The notes: generated by a model from the letters alone, not told the origin. A stretch of 62,709 bases of DNA from Pseudomonas entomophila (GCF_013523125.1 NZ_JAAMQJ010000027.1:1-62709); one strand, 5' to 3'. Positions 24,173-35,012 are shown, counted from the first letter of the stretch. A program made the numbers and translations.

Positions 24173-24300
24173 TGCAGTACCTCGTCCACCAGAAGGGCGC
24201 GTGCCCCGATTCATTCGCCTCTTCGACCACTGGCTTTTCATGCCGATGGACAAAGCAGGCATAATACCGCGCCTTTCTACCCACCAGCGCACTTTCACGA

Positions 24301-25632
24301 TTGTCGGATGCCCTCTTGAAGCCGGTCCTGCCTCCCGTCGCCTCACCCCGTCCCTCGGCCTGCCCGGGGTTGTGGCGTATCGTCGGCGCACGCGACGGCG
24401 GCATCTGCCGCATCAAGCTGCCCGGCGGCGTGCTGTCGGCCGCGCAGGCCGAGGTGGTGGCCGACGCGGCCCAACGGTTCGCCGGAGGCGTGATCGAGGC
24501 GACCAACCGCGGCAACCTGCAGGTTCGCGGGGTCGGTGCCGACCATCAGGGCCTGGTCGAGCACGTGCTGGCCGCCGGACTGGGCCCACGTGAGGCTGGC
24601 GGTGACGATGTGCGCAACCTCATGCTCAGCCCGCTGGCGGGGCTGGACCCGGCCGCGCTGTTCGACGCACGGCCCCTGGCCGAGCAGATCCTGGCCCTGC
24701 TGGAGGGCACGCCGCATTTTCACCAGCTGTCGGCCAAGTTCGCCGTGCAGCTGGATGCCGGCGAAGCCCTGGCGATGCTCGAACACCCCCATGACCTGTG
24801 GTTGTCGGGCCTCGAACTCGACGGGCAGCCCTGGCTGGCTTTCGGTCTGGCCGGCTGCCCGGCGACCGATGCGCCGCTGGGCGCGGTGCCCTTGAGCGAG
24901 GGTCTGGACCTGGTACGGGTGGTACTGGCGCGATTCCTCGACCTGGCCAGCCCCGAACAGACGCGTATGCGCCAGTTGCTCGAAACCTGCCCTGCCGCGC
25001 ACTTCGTCGCAGGGCTCGGGTTGCCCGTGCGCGGCGACCAGGCCGTGCGCGCGTGGCGGCGGCCGGTCCAGGCGCCGTGCTGGCTCGGGGTGTTGCCCCA
25101 GCGCCACGGGCAAGCCCTGGGCCTGGCGCCCCCACTGGGGCGGCTGAACCCGGACATGCTGCGCGGCGCGGCGCACCTGGCGCGTCTTCATGGCGATGGC
25201 AGTCTGCGCGTGACTCCTTGGCAAAGCCTGGTCGTGCCCAATGCCGAGTCTGCGTCGCTGATCGATGCGCAGGCGCAGGCGCGCCAGCTCGGTCTGTTGA
25301 CCGGGCCCGACCAGCCGTTGGCGCAGTTGATCGCCTGCACTGGATCGGTGGGCTGCGCCAAAGGGCTGGCCGACACCAAGGGCGATGCCACGATTCTGGC
25401 AGACCTGTTGCCCACGGGCGCGCCGGGCCGCGTGCACCTCAGCGGTTGTGTCCGCTCCTGCGCAGCGGCCCATATCGCCCCTGCCACCCTGCTGGCCCGC
25501 GCCCCGGGCCGCTATGACTTGTACCTGCGCGATGCACGCCTGCCGGGCTTCGGTGCCCTGCGCGCACGCGACCTCACCTTGAACGGAGCAGGCGCCATGC
25601 TCGACCTGCCGACGGAGCACCCCGATGATTGA
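24301..25632 (+). CDS. cobG: Precorrin-3B synthase CobG
   Basis: A 443-residue iron-sulfur mono-oxygenase of the nitrite/sulfite reductase fold, which hydroxylates precorrin-3A with O2 in aerobic cobalamin synthesis. The Fe-S ligands are visible near the C-terminus as [11 protein letters not shown] (Cys-x5-Cys) and [11 protein letters not shown] (Cys-x3-Cys). The N-terminal [17 protein letters not shown] and [12 protein letters not shown] segments are typical. No ATG start exists: TTG at 24301 is used here; TTG at 24316, with GGA 8 nt upstream, is about as likely. It overlaps cobH by 8 bp. Confidence 0.92.
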   Translation: MSDALLKPVLPPVASPRPSACPGLWRIVGARDGGICRIKLPGGVLSAAQAEVVADAAQRFAGGVIEATNRGNLQVRGVGADHQGLVEHVLAAGLGPREAGGDDVRNLMLSPLAGLDPAALFDARPLAEQILALLEGTPHFHQLSAKFAVQLDAGEALAMLEHPHDLWLSGLELDGQPWLAFGLAGCPATDAPLGAVPLSEGLDLVRVVLARFLDLASPEQTRMRQLLETCPAAHFVAGLGLPVRGDQAVRAWRRPVQAPCWLGVLPQRHGQALGLAPPLGRLNPDMLRGAAHLARLHGDGSLRVTPWQSLVVPNAESASLIDAQAQARQLGLLTGPDQPLAQLIACTGSVGCAKGLADTKGDATILADLLPTGAPGRVHLSGCVRSCAAAHIAPATLLARAPGRYDLYLRDARLPGFGALRARDLTLNGAGAMLDLPTEHPDD

Positions 25633-26251
25633 CTACATTCGCGACGGTCAGGAGATCTATCGCAATTCCTTCCGCATCATCCGTGAGGAGGCGCGCCTCG
25701 ACCGGATTCCGGCCGACCTGGAAAAACTCGCGGTCCGGGTGATCCACGCCTGCGGCATGGTCGACGCCATCGACGGGCTGCAATTTTCGCCAGGCGCAGG
25801 TCAAGCCGGGCGTGATGCCCTGGCCAAGGGCGCGCCGATCCTCTGCGACGCGCACATGGTGGCCGAAGGCATCACCCGCGCTCGCCTGCCAGCCAGCAAT
25901 CCGGTGATCTGCACCCTGCGCGACCCCAGCGTGCCGGGCCTGGCCAAGGCCGCGGGCAACACCCGTTCGGCCGTGGCGCTGGAGTTGTGGCGCCCGCACC
26001 TGGAAGGCAGCGTGGTGGTGATCGGCAATGCCCCGACCGCGCTGTTCTACCTGTTGGAGATGCTCGATGCCGGCGCGCCGAAACCGGCCTTGATCCTGGG
26101 CTTCCCGGTCGGGTTCGTCGGCGCGGCGGAATCCAAGGCCATGCTGGCGGCCGACAGCCGGGGCGTGCCGTTCGTCATCATGCAAGGGCGCCTGGGCGGC
26201 AGTGCCATGGCCGCCGCAGCGGTCAACGCGCTGGCCACGGAGGTGGAGTGA
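25625..26251 (+). CDS. cobH: Precorrin-8X methylmutase CobH
   Basis: A 208-residue enzyme that moves the C11 methyl group to C12 to give hydrogenobyrinic acid. The family opening [20 protein letters not shown], the [12 protein letters not shown] segment with the catalytic His, [15 protein letters not shown], and the [13 protein letters not shown] signature are all present. It overlaps cobG by 8 bp and shares a TGATG junction with cobI. Confidence 0.95.
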   Translation: MIDYIRDGQEIYRNSFRIIREEARLDRIPADLEKLAVRVIHACGMVDAIDGLQFSPGAGQAGRDALAKGAPILCDAHMVAEGITRARLPASNPVICTLRDPSVPGLAKAAGNTRSAVALELWRPHLEGSVVVIGNAPTALFYLLEMLDAGAPKPALILGFPVGFVGAAESKAMLAADSRGVPFVIMQGRLGGSAMAAAAVNALATEVE

Positions 26252-26982
26252 TGGGCGTGCGCGGACGGTTGTTCGGACTGGGCGTCGGGCCTGGCGATCC
26301 TGAACTGATCACGGTCAAGGCGCAGCGCCTGCTGGGCGAGGTCGCCGTGGTGGCGTACTTCGTCGCCAAGGGCAAGCGCGGCAATGCCTTCGGCATCATC
26401 GAGGCGCACCTGCAGGCCGAGCAGACCTTGCTGCCGCTGGTGTACCCGGTGACCACCGAGGCACTGCCGGCGCCCTTGTCCTACGAGCAGGTGATCAGCG
26501 ACTTCTACGACGACGCCAGCCGACAGGTCGCCGCGCACCTGGACGCCGGACGCGACGTCGCGGTGATCTGCGAGGGCGACCCGTTCTTCTATGGCTCGTA
26601 CATGTACGTGCACGACCGGCTGGCGCAGCAGTACGAGACCCAGGTGATTCCGGGCGTGTGCTCCATGCTCGGCGGCGCCTCGGTGCTCGGCGCGCCCTTG
26701 GTCTACCGTAACCAGAGCCTGTCGGTGCTGTCAGGCGTGCTGCCTCATGACGAACTCAAGCGCCGCCTGGCCGATGCCGACGCGGCCGTGGTCATGAAAC
26801 TGGGCCGCAACTTCGTCAAGGTCCGCCAGGTGCTGGTCGAGCTGGGCCTGGACGGGCGCGCGCTGTACGTCGAGCGCGCGACCATGGGCAACCAGAAGAT
26901 CGTGCCGCTCGACGCGGTCGATCCGCAGTCTTCGCCCTACTTCTCGCTGATCATCGTGCCGGGGGAAAAATGGCAGGGCTAA
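26251..26982 (+). CDS. cobI: Precorrin-2 C20-methyltransferase CobI
   Basis: A 243-residue SAM-dependent tetrapyrrole methylase. It shows the [16 protein letters not shown] opening, [16 protein letters not shown], and [19 protein letters not shown]. It commits precorrin-2 to the corrin path. The start ATG overlaps the cobH stop (TGATG) and its end overlaps the next gene by 13 bp. Confidence 0.95.
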   Translation: MGVRGRLFGLGVGPGDPELITVKAQRLLGEVAVVAYFVAKGKRGNAFGIIEAHLQAEQTLLPLVYPVTTEALPAPLSYEQVISDFYDDASRQVAAHLDAGRDVAVICEGDPFFYGSYMYVHDRLAQQYETQVIPGVCSMLGGASVLGAPLVYRNQSLSVLSGVLPHDELKRRLADADAAVVMKLGRNFVKVRQVLVELGLDGRALYVERATMGNQKIVPLDAVDPQSSPYFSLIIVPGEKWQG

Positions 26983-28682
26983 CCACGCGCACCGCGCCAG
27001 CCATCGTCGTGCTGGGTCAGGGCGGCCTGGCCACGGCGCGACAGATCCAGACGCTGTATCCACAGTCCCAGGTGCACGGCCTGACCGGACGCGTGGAGCA
27101 GGCCGACCTTGGCTACACGGCGTTTGGCGAGACACTGCGGACCCTGTATCGACAGGACACGCCGATCATCGCCTTGTGCGCGGCCGGTATCGTGATCCGT
27201 GCGCTGGCCAGCCTGTTGAGCGACAAGGACCACGAGCCGCCGGTGCTGGCGGTGGCCGAGGACGGCAGCGCGGTGGTGCCGTTGCTCGGTGGGTTGGGCG
27301 GGGTGAACGTCATGGCCCGCGAGATCGGCGCGGCGCTGGCGGTGCCGGCAGCGATCACCACCAGCGGTGAGCTGCGTTTCGGCACCTGCCTGCTCAACCC
27401 GCCGAGCGGCTATGTGCTGGCCGATCTCGAACAGGGCAAGCGTTTCGTCTCCGACCTGCTCGGGGGCGAAGCGCTGCGCATCGAAGGGCAGGCTCCCTGG
27501 TTGGCGCCTGCACGGCTGCCGACCGACGCGCAGGCACGGCGTACTCTGTATGTCGGCTGCGAGGCACGCCCGGCGAACCGCGACGAATTGTTGATCCATG
27601 CGCGTCAGGTGGTGGTCGCGCTCGAAGGCCCTGGGCCGACGCTGGCTGCGGATGTTCGCCAGGCGCTGGCCCAGGCCGCGTTGGCCGAGCCGGCCGTAGC
27701 CTGCCTGGTGACCTGTGAGCAGCACATGGCCGAGCCGAGCCTGCACGAGGCTGCGCGTGCGTTGGGCGTGCCGTTGCGTTTCGTGGCCGGCGACACGGGT
27801 GCCGAAGCGCTGCTGGCCCAGGCCATGCCGGACGCACGTCTCGTCACGACCGAGGTCGCTGGGGTCGCGCTGGCCGTGGCCGCGCAGCCGGTGATGCCTG
27901 AGACGGTAGGGCGTGCCCGCGGGCGTCTGGCGGTGATCGGCCTCGGGCCGGGCGCGGCCGACCTGATGGTGCCCGCGGTCAAGGCCGAGCTGGCCCGCGC
28001 CAACGATGTGCTGGGCTACGAGACCTACGTGCGCATGGCTGGCCCGTTCCGCGCGGACCAGGTGCTGCATTGCACCGACAACCGTGAAGAGATGCAGCGC
28101 GCTCGGCATGCCTTCGAACTGGCGGCGCAAGGTCGCTCGGTGGTGGTGGTGTCGTCGGGCGATCCGGGTGTGTTCGCCATGGCGGCGGCGGTGATGGAGG
28201 CCTTGCATGAGTCGAGCGACCCGGCCTGGGCCAGGGTCGAGCTGGAGGTGCTGCCAGGCGTGTCCGCCTCGTTGGCCACCGCCGCCTTGTCGGGTGCGCC
28301 CCTGGGGCACGATTTCTGCGTGATGTCATTGTCCGACAACCTCAAGCCCTGGTCGATCATCGAGACCCGGCTGGACCTCGCAGCCCAGGCCGACCTGGCC
28401 CTGGCGTTCTACAACCCCATTTCCCGCGCGCGCCCGTGGCAGCTGGGCAAGGCCCTGGACGTGGTGCGCCGTCACCGCGACCCGGCCACACCGGTCGTGC
28501 TCGGTCGCGACGTCGGCCGCCCGGCCCAGGCCCTGCGAGTGGTGACCCTGGGCGACCTGGTGCCGGAGATGGTGGACATGCGCACCATGGTGCTGGTGGG
28601 GTCGTCGACGACCTGCACGTTCCCACGCGCCGAGAGTGGGGTGTGGGTGTATACGCCACGCTGGTATGGCAGCAAACCGTGA
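26970..28682 (+). CDS. cobJ: CbiG-CobJ fusion: precorrin-5A hydrolase-like plus precorrin-3B C17-methyltransferase
   Basis: A 570-residue bifunctional protein. Residues about 1-310 are CbiG-like: an N-terminal domain ([39 protein letters not shown]) and a C-terminal CbiG domain ([15 protein letters not shown]). Residues about 320-570 are CobJ, with [35 protein letters not shown] and [22 protein letters not shown]. CobJ closes the corrin ring by methylating C17; CbiG opens the delta-lactone and releases acetaldehyde in the anaerobic route. The fusion of an anaerobic-route hydrolase to CobJ in a cluster with CobG is notable. It is the last gene of cobG-H-I-J. Confidence 0.93.
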   Translation: MAGLTTRTAPAIVVLGQGGLATARQIQTLYPQSQVHGLTGRVEQADLGYTAFGETLRTLYRQDTPIIALCAAGIVIRALASLLSDKDHEPPVLAVAEDGSAVVPLLGGLGGVNVMAREIGAALAVPAAITTSGELRFGTCLLNPPSGYVLADLEQGKRFVSDLLGGEALRIEGQAPWLAPARLPTDAQARRTLYVGCEARPANRDELLIHARQVVVALEGPGPTLAADVRQALAQAALAEPAVACLVTCEQHMAEPSLHEAARALGVPLRFVAGDTGAEALLAQAMPDARLVTTEVAGVALAVAAQPVMPETVGRARGRLAVIGLGPGAADLMVPAVKAELARANDVLGYETYVRMAGPFRADQVLHCTDNREEMQRARHAFELAAQGRSVVVVSSGDPGVFAMAAAVMEALHESSDPAWARVELEVLPGVSASLATAALSGAPLGHDFCVMSLSDNLKPWSIIETRLDLAAQADLALAFYNPISRARPWQLGKALDVVRRHRDPATPVVLGRDVGRPAQALRVVTLGDLVPEMVDMRTMVLVGSSTTCTFPRAESGVWVYTPRWYGSKP

Positions 28683-28767
28683 GTGTCGGGCGGTGTGACA
28701 TCGGTTGTTGATGGGGGTTGTGGGAGAGGGGCTGGCCTATGAGGTAGGCAGCGGCTGGTCTGGCCCC

Positions 28768-28875
28768 ATCGCTGGCAAGCCAGCTCCCACAGGGCGCTGC
28801 ATTTCAAGCCTGCATCCCAGCGGTTAGTTGCTTGTGAACCGGTCCTGTGGGAGCGGGCTTGCCCGCGATGAGCCC
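28768..28875. repeat. Inverted pair of REP sequences
   Basis: ATCGCTGGCAAGCCAGCTCC near 28773 and CTGTGGGAGCGGGCTTGCCC near 28846 face each other between the convergent ends of cobJ and retS. The centre is unlike that of the modules at 21034 and 44382. Confidence 0.8.
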
Positions 28876-28904
28876 GCAGGGCGCCCGGGCACCCGGCCCG
28901 CGTC

Positions 28905-31670
28905 TTACGACTCCCGCTTTCCCACGCGGTAGGCTCGCTGCCTGACCCAGTGCTGCACCAGCTCGCGCAACTGCGACAGCTCCACCGGCTTGGCCATGTG
29001 GCCATCCATGCCGGCCTGCAGCGCGCGCTCTTTGTGCTCGGACAGGATGTGCGCGGTCAGGGCCACGATCGGGGTGCGCGGACGCTGCTGCTCGGCTTCC
29101 CAAGCGCGCAGGCGTTCAGTGGCCGAGAAGCCGTCGAGCACGGGCATCTCGCAATCCATCAATACCAAGTCGTAGCAGGTGCGTTGCATGGCTTGCAGCG
29201 CCTCTTCGCCATTGCTGGCGGTATCGGGCTGCAGGTTGAGCTTGCCGAGCATGCCGCGGATCACCTTGGTGGAGATGCTGTTGTCTTCGGCCACCAGGAT
29301 GTGGAAATCGCTGGGCAATTCCAGCGACGACGCGCCCTCGGCGGCAAGCGGCAGGGCGGCCTCCCGGCCACGCTGGGCCAGCTCTTCGGCCAAGGTGGTC
29401 TTGAGCGTGTAGCCGGCCACCGGCTTGGCCAGGATGCGCTTGATACCGGCGTTGCGCGCGACCACCCGGCTCGGTGCGTTGCTGATGCCGGTGAGCATGA
29501 TCACCAGGATGTCATGGTTCAGGCTCGGGTCTTCCTTGATACGGGCCGCCAGGTTCATCCCGGTCATGCCGGGCATGTTCTGGTCCAGCAGCACCACGTC
29601 GAAGTAGTCACGCAGGTGTGCCTTGGTCCGCAGCAATGCCAGGGCTTCCTTGCCCGAGGCGACCGCACTGACGTTCATGCCCCAGGCGCTGCATTGCTGG
29701 ACCAGCACCTTGCGGCAGGTTTCGTTGTCGTCGACCACCAGGACCCGTGCATCGCGCAGCGATTCGTCCAGATCGGTCGGCGTCTGTTGCAGGCGCGCCG
29801 GATCGAGCGGCAAGGTCAGCCACAGCGTGTTGCCCAGCCCGCTGGTGCTCTTGATGTTGAACTCGCCCTGCATCAGACCGACCAGCTGTTTGGCGATGAC
29901 CAGCCCCAGGTGCCCGCCCAGTTCGTGATCGGACAGGAAGTGCCGGCTGTGCAGCTCGGACTGCAGCAGGGCCTCGCGCTCGGCTTCGGGCATCGGTGCG
30001 CCGTTGTCCTGCACGGCGATGCGCAGCCGTGGTGACTCGCCACGCTGCTCGAGCCCCACTGCCAACAGGATCTCGCCCTGTTCGGTGTTCTTCACGGCAT
30101 TGTCCAGCAGGCTCGACAAGGCCTGGCGCAGGCGCGTCGGGTCGCCGCTCACCACCTTGGGCACCGAGGGGTGCATGAAACTGATCAGCTCGATGTCATG
30201 CTGCTCGGCCTTGGCACGGAAGATGTCCAGGCAGTCCTCGATCAGCGCGTTGAGGTCGAACTGGACGTCGTCGAGTTCGATCTGCTGCGATTCAAGCTTG
30301 GAAATGTCGAGAATCTCGTTGATCAGCGTCAGCAGTTCGTTGCCGGCGCTGTGGATGGTCTGCACGTAGTCGCGTTGCTTGACCGACAGCGGCGTGCCCA
30401 GCAACAGCTCGGTCATGCCCAGCACCCCGTTCATCGGCGTGCGGATCTCGTGGCTGATCTTGGACAGGAACTCGGCCTTGGCATTGATTTCGGCATCGCT
30501 CGCGGCAAGGGCTCGGCTGGCGCTGATGCGCGCCAGGCTGATCGTGCGCAGGCGCTCGCCCACTGCCATGTTGAACAGCACGCCGCTGATCACCGTCATG
30601 CCCATCAGGATGCACAGCAACCAGGGCATGGGCGTGCGGGTGAATGCCAGCAGGGCCGGCAGCAGGACCAGCCCGCCCAGGGTGAATACCAGCATGGCGT
30701 CGATGAACAGGCGAGCCGGGGCGTAGCCGCGATGGCCATGGTAGATCGCCACCGCCAGTGTGCTCAGGTTGCCGAGCGCGAGCAGGGCATAGGTCATCAG
30801 GTTCAGCGGCAGGGTATCGACGAACAGCAGGACCAGCCCGCTGATACCCGCGACCAGGATCTCGACCTGCAGCAGCCGGTTCAGTCGCGCCGACTGGCAC
30901 GGGGCGAAGAAATGCTGGGTGAAATACAGTGCTGCCATGCCCGCCAGCACCAGCGTCAGGTAGGCGGCCGGGGTCTGTGCCGTGTGCCAGAGGTGCCACC
31001 AGGGGCCGCTGAGGTTCAGCAGGATCAGCGCGCTGAGCAGCATCAGCCCGTGGTAGAGCGCCAGCACCAGACAGGTACTGGAACGCGAATGGAAGAAGCG
31101 GATGAGGTTGTGCAGGATCAGCATCACCAGCCCACCGAACAGCATGCCGAACAACAGCGGTTGGAACTGGTGGGCCGCGGCGACCGCGGCGGTCTCCAGG
31201 CTGATCGCCGGACGCAGCTGGTGTTCGGAGACCAGCCGCAGGTAGATGTCCAGGGAGCGGTCTGCATTGGGCAGTGCCAGCACGTGATCGCTGCTGCGCA
31301 GGGTTGGGCTGCCGCCCGCTGTGTCGCGCCCGTGGTGCAACTGGCGCACGAGGGTCTGACCGTCGAGTGCGTACAGGTCCAGGCGTGAAAGGTCGGGGGC
31401 GAAGATGCGCAGCAGGCGTTCCTGCTGCCCGGGTTCGAGTCGATAATGCAGCCACAGGGCCTGATCGGGCAACGCGGCATCCAGTTCGTTCAGGCGCAAG
31501 GGGCTGAACTGGTGCCGGTAGCGGTCGGAACGCACGTCGCTCAACTGCAGGTTGGCCTGCTCGTCGAGCAGCATGGCCCAGCCGTCGCCTTGGTTGGCGG
31601 TGGCCGGCGGCAGGCAGAGCAAGGTCAGCGCACTGAAGATCAGGACAATGGCAATCCGAAGCCGACGCAC
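28905..31670 (-). CDS. retS: Hybrid sensor kinase RetS
   Basis: A 921-residue inner-membrane hybrid kinase. Order: signal peptide (1-26), periplasmic 7TMR-DISMED2 domain (about 30-160), seven membrane helices (about 165-375), HisKA with KISHEIRTPMNGVLGM (His407), HATPase, receiver 1 (VLVVDD, Asp696 in LLDQNMPG) and receiver 2 (VAEDNS, Asp839 in LMDCEMPV). The HATPase is weak; its G boxes are poorly kept (DNGAPMP, ELGGHLGLVIAK). RetS binds GacS and holds back the Gac/Rsm path to biofilm and secretion. Its place before purD-purH-fis matches P. aeruginosa. The GTG start at 31670 has AAGGGA upstream; a longer frame to a TTG at 31736 lacks a ribosome binding site. Confidence 0.93.
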   Translation of the reverse strand: MRRLRIAIVLIFSALTLLCLPPATANQGDGWAMLLDEQANLQLSDVRSDRYRHQFSPLRLNELDAALPDQALWLHYRLEPGQQERLLRIFAPDLSRLDLYALDGQTLVRQLHHGRDTAGGSPTLRSSDHVLALPNADRSLDIYLRLVSEHQLRPAISLETAAVAAAHQFQPLLFGMLFGGLVMLILHNLIRFFHSRSSTCLVLALYHGLMLLSALILLNLSGPWWHLWHTAQTPAAYLTLVLAGMAALYFTQHFFAPCQSARLNRLLQVEILVAGISGLVLLFVDTLPLNLMTYALLALGNLSTLAVAIYHGHRGYAPARLFIDAMLVFTLGGLVLLPALLAFTRTPMPWLLCILMGMTVISGVLFNMAVGERLRTISLARISASRALAASDAEINAKAEFLSKISHEIRTPMNGVLGMTELLLGTPLSVKQRDYVQTIHSAGNELLTLINEILDISKLESQQIELDDVQFDLNALIEDCLDIFRAKAEQHDIELISFMHPSVPKVVSGDPTRLRQALSSLLDNAVKNTEQGEILLAVGLEQRGESPRLRIAVQDNGAPMPEAEREALLQSELHSRHFLSDHELGGHLGLVIAKQLVGLMQGEFNIKSTSGLGNTLWLTLPLDPARLQQTPTDLDESLRDARVLVVDDNETCRKVLVQQCSAWGMNVSAVASGKEALALLRTKAHLRDYFDVVLLDQNMPGMTGMNLAARIKEDPSLNHDILVIMLTGISNAPSRVVARNAGIKRILAKPVAGYTLKTTLAEELAQRGREAALPLAAEGASSLELPSDFHILVAEDNSISTKVIRGMLGKLNLQPDTASNGEEALQAMQRTCYDLVLMDCEMPVLDGFSATERLRAWEAEQQRPRTPIVALTAHILSEHKERALQAGMDGHMAKPVELSQLRELVQHWVRQRAYRVGKRES

Positions 31671-31808
31671 GACGAGTTCCCTTCTTTGCTGGGTGCCAGG
31701 GCCGCCACTATGCGTGGCATACCAAGCTGAAGGCAAGGCCCGGGGTGGGCCTTGCGACGAACCGAGGCCAGCGCGCGACGCCGCTGGCGCTGACCGGCTC
31801 GCAGACGG

Positions 31809-33101
31809 TCAGTGCTGCTCGCCACGCTCGCGGGCGATGGCACGGTAACCGATGTCACTGCGGTAGAAGCCGCCGTCCCAACGGATCTGCTCAGCCAGGC
31901 GGTAGGCCTGCTGCTGGGCTGCCTCGACCGTGTCGCCCAGCGCCGTGGCGCACAGTACGCGACCGCCACTGGTGACGACCTGGCCGTTCTTGAGCGTCGT
32001 GCCGGCGTGGAAGACCTTGCCGTCGAGCGCAGCCGCAGCGTCCAGGCCGCTGATCGGCGTACCCTTGGCATAGTCGCCGGGGTAACCGCCGGCGGCCAGG
32101 ACCACACCCAGGCTCGGCCGTGGGTCCCACTGGGCTTCGACCTTGTCCAGCGCCTTGGCGAACGCCGCTTCGATCAGCAGCACCAGGCTCGACTCCAGGC
32201 GCAGCATGACCGGCTGGGTCTCAGGGTCGCCGAAGCGGCAGTTGAATTCGATCACCTTGGGGTTGCCGGCCTTGTCGATCATCAGGCCTGCATAGAGGAA
32301 GCCCGTGTAGACGTTGCCTTCTTCGGCCATGCCACGCACCGTCGGCCAGATCACCTGGTCCATGACGCGCTGGTGCACCTCGGCGGTCACCACGGGCGCG
32401 GGCGAGTAGGCACCCATTCCGCCGGTGTTCGGGCCGCTGTCGCCGTCGCCGACGCGCTTGTGGTCTTGGCTGGTGGCCATCGGCAGCACGTTGTGGCCAT
32501 CGACCATGACGATGAAGCTGGCTTCCTCGCCGTCGAGGAACTCCTCGATCACCACCCGCGAACCGGCATCGCCGAAGGCATTGCCTGCCAGCATGTCACG
32601 CACGGCGGCTTCGGCTTCGTCCAGGGTCATGGCGACGATGACGCCCTTGCCTGCGGCCAGGCCATCGGCCTTGATCACGATCGGCGCGCCTTTCTCGCGC
32701 AGGTAGGCCAGCGCCGGCTCGATCTCGGTGAAGTTCTGGTAGTCGGCGGTTGGGATCGCGTGACGGGCCAGGAAGTCTTTGGTGAAGGCCTTGGAGCCTT
32801 CCAGCTGCGCCGCGCCCTTGGTCGGGCCGAAGCAGTCCAGGCCACGGCTGCGGAACAGGTCGACCACACCGGCCACCAGTGGCGCCTCGGGGCCGACGAT
32901 GGTCAGCTCGACGTTCTGCTCGGCGAAGTCGGCGAGCTGGTCGAGCGCCGTGACGGCGATGTCGACGTTCTCGCACTTGGCTTCGGTGGCGGTGCCAGCG
33001 TTACCTGGGGCGATGAAGACCTTCTCGACGCGGGGGTCTTGCGCGACTTTCCACGCCAGGGCGTGTTCGCGACCGCCATTGCCGATGATCAAAACTTTCA
33101 T
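31809..33101 (-). CDS. purD: Phosphoribosylamine-glycine ligase PurD
   Basis: A 430-residue ATP-grasp enzyme that joins phosphoribosylamine and glycine in purine synthesis. It has the MKVLIIGNGGREHALAWKVA opening, IVIKADGLAAGKGVIVAMTL in the ATP-grasp domain, and VIEFNCRFGDPETQPVMLRL near the Mg-binding site. It lies 223 bp after purH on the same strand, with an inverted REP pair between. The length is normal. Confidence 0.97.
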   Translation of the reverse strand: MKVLIIGNGGREHALAWKVAQDPRVEKVFIAPGNAGTATEAKCENVDIAVTALDQLADFAEQNVELTIVGPEAPLVAGVVDLFRSRGLDCFGPTKGAAQLEGSKAFTKDFLARHAIPTADYQNFTEIEPALAYLREKGAPIVIKADGLAAGKGVIVAMTLDEAEAAVRDMLAGNAFGDAGSRVVIEEFLDGEEASFIVMVDGHNVLPMATSQDHKRVGDGDSGPNTGGMGAYSPAPVVTAEVHQRVMDQVIWPTVRGMAEEGNVYTGFLYAGLMIDKAGNPKVIEFNCRFGDPETQPVMLRLESSLVLLIEAAFAKALDKVEAQWDPRPSLGVVLAAGGYPGDYAKGTPISGLDAAAALDGKVFHAGTTLKNGQVVTSGGRVLCATALGDTVEAAQQQAYRLAEQIRWDGGFYRSDIGYRAIARERGEQH

Positions 33102-33145
33102 GTCAAACCCTCGAAATCAGATGATCCGCAGGCGGGCGACGAACG

Positions 33146-33220
33146 GTGTGGGAGCAGGCTTGCCCGCGAATGCGGCGGTGAATGCACCTTCGTATTCGCG
33201 AGCAAGCCCGCTCCCACAGG
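33146..33220. repeat. Tight inverted REP pair between purH and purD
   Basis: TGTGGGAGCAGGCTTGCCCG at the left and its mirror AGCAAGCCCGCTCCCACA at the right, 75 bp in all, with internal TTCGCGAG/CGCGAA pairing, can form one long hairpin in the purH-purD transcript. Such structures can stabilise the upstream mRNA or cause partial termination. Confidence 0.8.
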
Positions 33221-33324
33221 GTCGCCGCTTGCCTGGGATCGGCAGTAAGTTGATGGCAATGAGCATCAGCGGAACCGGCCCCAACGCAGCAGATGCCTGC
33301 TTCAGTGCGGCCGATTGCGTTAAG

Positions 33325-34932
33325 TCAGTGGCGGAAGTGGCGCATGCCGGTGAACACCATGGCAATGCCGGCCTCGTCGGCAGCGGCGATCACTTCGGCG
33401 TCACGCATCGAGCCGCCTGGCTGGATCACGGCGCTGATGCCGGCCTTGGCGGCGTTGTCGATGCCGTCGCGGAACGGGAAGAAGGCGTCCGAGGCCATGA
33501 CCGCTCCTTGCACCTGCAGTCCGGCGTGCTCGGCCTTGATGGCGGCGATGCGGGCGGAGTTGACGCGGCTCATCTGGCCAGCGCCGACGCCGATGGTCTG
33601 GCGGTTCTTGGCGTAGACGATGGCGTTGGACTTGACGAACTTGGCGACTTTCCAGGCGAACACCAGGTCGTGGATTTCCTGCTCGGTCGGGGCGCGGCGA
33701 GTGACGATCTTCAGGTCGTCGGCAGTGATCATGCCATTGTCGCGGCTCTGCACCAGCAGGCCGCCGTTGACCCGCTTGAAGTCCCAGCCGGCGGTACGCT
33801 CGGCCGGCCACTGGCCGCACTCGAGCAGGCGCACGTTCTGCTTGGTGGCGACCACGTCGCGGGCGGCCTGGGAGATGCTCGGGGCGATGATCACTTCGAC
33901 GAACTGGCGCTCGACGATGGCCTGGGCGGTGGCGCCATCGAGTTCACGGTTGAAGGCGATGATGCCGCCGAACGCCGACTCGCTGTCGGTGGCGTAGGCC
34001 AGCTCGTAGGCCTGGCGAATACCGCCTTCGGCGTCCAGGGCAACGGCCACGCCGCAGGGGTTGGCGTGCTTGACGATCACGCAGGCCGGCTTGGTGAAGC
34101 TCTTCACGCATTCCAGCGCGGCGTCGGTGTCGGCCACGTTGTTGAACGACAGTTCCTTGCCTTGCAGCTGCACGGCGGTGGAGATGCTGGCTTCGCCTTT
34201 CTTGGCCTCGACGTAGAACGCTGCGCTCTGGTGCGGGTTCTCGCCGTAGCGCATTTCCTGCGCCTTGACGAACTGGCTGTTGAAGGTGCGCGGGAACTCG
34301 CTGCGCGCGTCGGTGGACAAGGTCTCGCGGGACTGGTCGAGGGTACCCATGTAGTTGGCGATCATGCCGTCGTAGGCCGCGGTGTGCTCGAACGCCTTGA
34401 GCATCAGGTCGAAGCGCTGGGCGTAGGTCAGGCCACCGGCCTTGAGACCGTCGATCACGCTGGCGTAGTCGCTGGCGTTGACCACGATGGCCACGTCCTT
34501 GTGGTTCTTGGCCGCCGAGCGGACCATGGTCGGGCCGCCGATGTCGATGTTCTCGACCGCCGTCGGCAGGTCACAGCCTGGCTTGGCGATGGTCGCTTCG
34601 AACGGGTAGAGGTTGACGGCCACCAGGTCGATCGGCTGGATGCCATGCTCGGCCATGATGGCATCGTCGGTGCCGCGGCGGCCGAGGATGCCACCGTGGA
34701 TCTTCGGGTGCAGGGTCTTGACCCGGCCGTCCATCATTTCGGCGAAGCCGGTGTAATCGGCCACTTCCACCGCGTCGACGCCATTGTCCTTGAGCAGCTT
34801 GTAGGTGCCGCCGGTGGACAGGATCTCGACGCCCAGCTGTTGCAGTTCACGAGCGAATTCGAGGATACCGGTCTTGTCGGAGACGCTGATCAAGGCGCGG
34901 CGGATCGGCAGGCGGGTAGTCTGGTCGGTCAT
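33325..34932 (-). CDS. purH: AICAR formyltransferase / IMP cyclohydrolase PurH
   Basis: A 535-residue bifunctional enzyme of the last two steps of IMP synthesis. The N-terminal MGS-like cyclohydrolase ([21 protein letters not shown], residues to about 200) is followed by the AICAR transformylase with [14 protein letters not shown] and the C-terminal [18 protein letters not shown]. The start at 34932 (MTDQTTRLP) is preferred over an ATG 12 nt upstream because GGA lies 7 nt before it. The fis terminator stands immediately upstream. Confidence 0.97.
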   Translation of the reverse strand: MTDQTTRLPIRRALISVSDKTGILEFARELQQLGVEILSTGGTYKLLKDNGVDAVEVADYTGFAEMMDGRVKTLHPKIHGGILGRRGTDDAIMAEHGIQPIDLVAVNLYPFEATIAKPGCDLPTAVENIDIGGPTMVRSAAKNHKDVAIVVNASDYASVIDGLKAGGLTYAQRFDLMLKAFEHTAAYDGMIANYMGTLDQSRETLSTDARSEFPRTFNSQFVKAQEMRYGENPHQSAAFYVEAKKGEASISTAVQLQGKELSFNNVADTDAALECVKSFTKPACVIVKHANPCGVAVALDAEGGIRQAYELAYATDSESAFGGIIAFNRELDGATAQAIVERQFVEVIIAPSISQAARDVVATKQNVRLLECGQWPAERTAGWDFKRVNGGLLVQSRDNGMITADDLKIVTRRAPTEQEIHDLVFAWKVAKFVKSNAIVYAKNRQTIGVGAGQMSRVNSARIAAIKAEHAGLQVQGAVMASDAFFPFRDGIDNAAKAGISAVIQPGGSMRDAEVIAAADEAGIAMVFTGMRHFRH

Positions 34933-34961
34933 TTCGGATTCCATAACGCGGTGGAGTCAGC

Positions 34962-34997
34962 AAAAAAGGCGACCTCATCGAATGGGAGTCGCCTTTT
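34962..34997 (-). terminator. Intrinsic terminator of dusB-fis
   Basis: On the minus strand a 10-bp stem AAAAGGCGAC/GTCGCCTTTT with a 14-nt loop is followed by six T residues (34962-34967). It lies 15 bp after the fis stop and 30 bp before the purH start, so purH needs its own promoter or readthrough. The stem also ends in T residues on the plus strand. Confidence 0.88.
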
Positions 34998-35012
34998 CTG
35001 GTTGGGATTCGG

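Noticed and set aside
24173..24300. Possible cobalamin riboswitch from a CCACTGG segment in the cob divergent gap
   Set aside because: The segment lacks the B12-box context, and the gap is too short for the full element plus promoters.
28950..31388. Long plus-strand frames opposite retS
   Set aside because: They read as His/Gln/Ala-rich antisense products of the clearly identified kinase gene.
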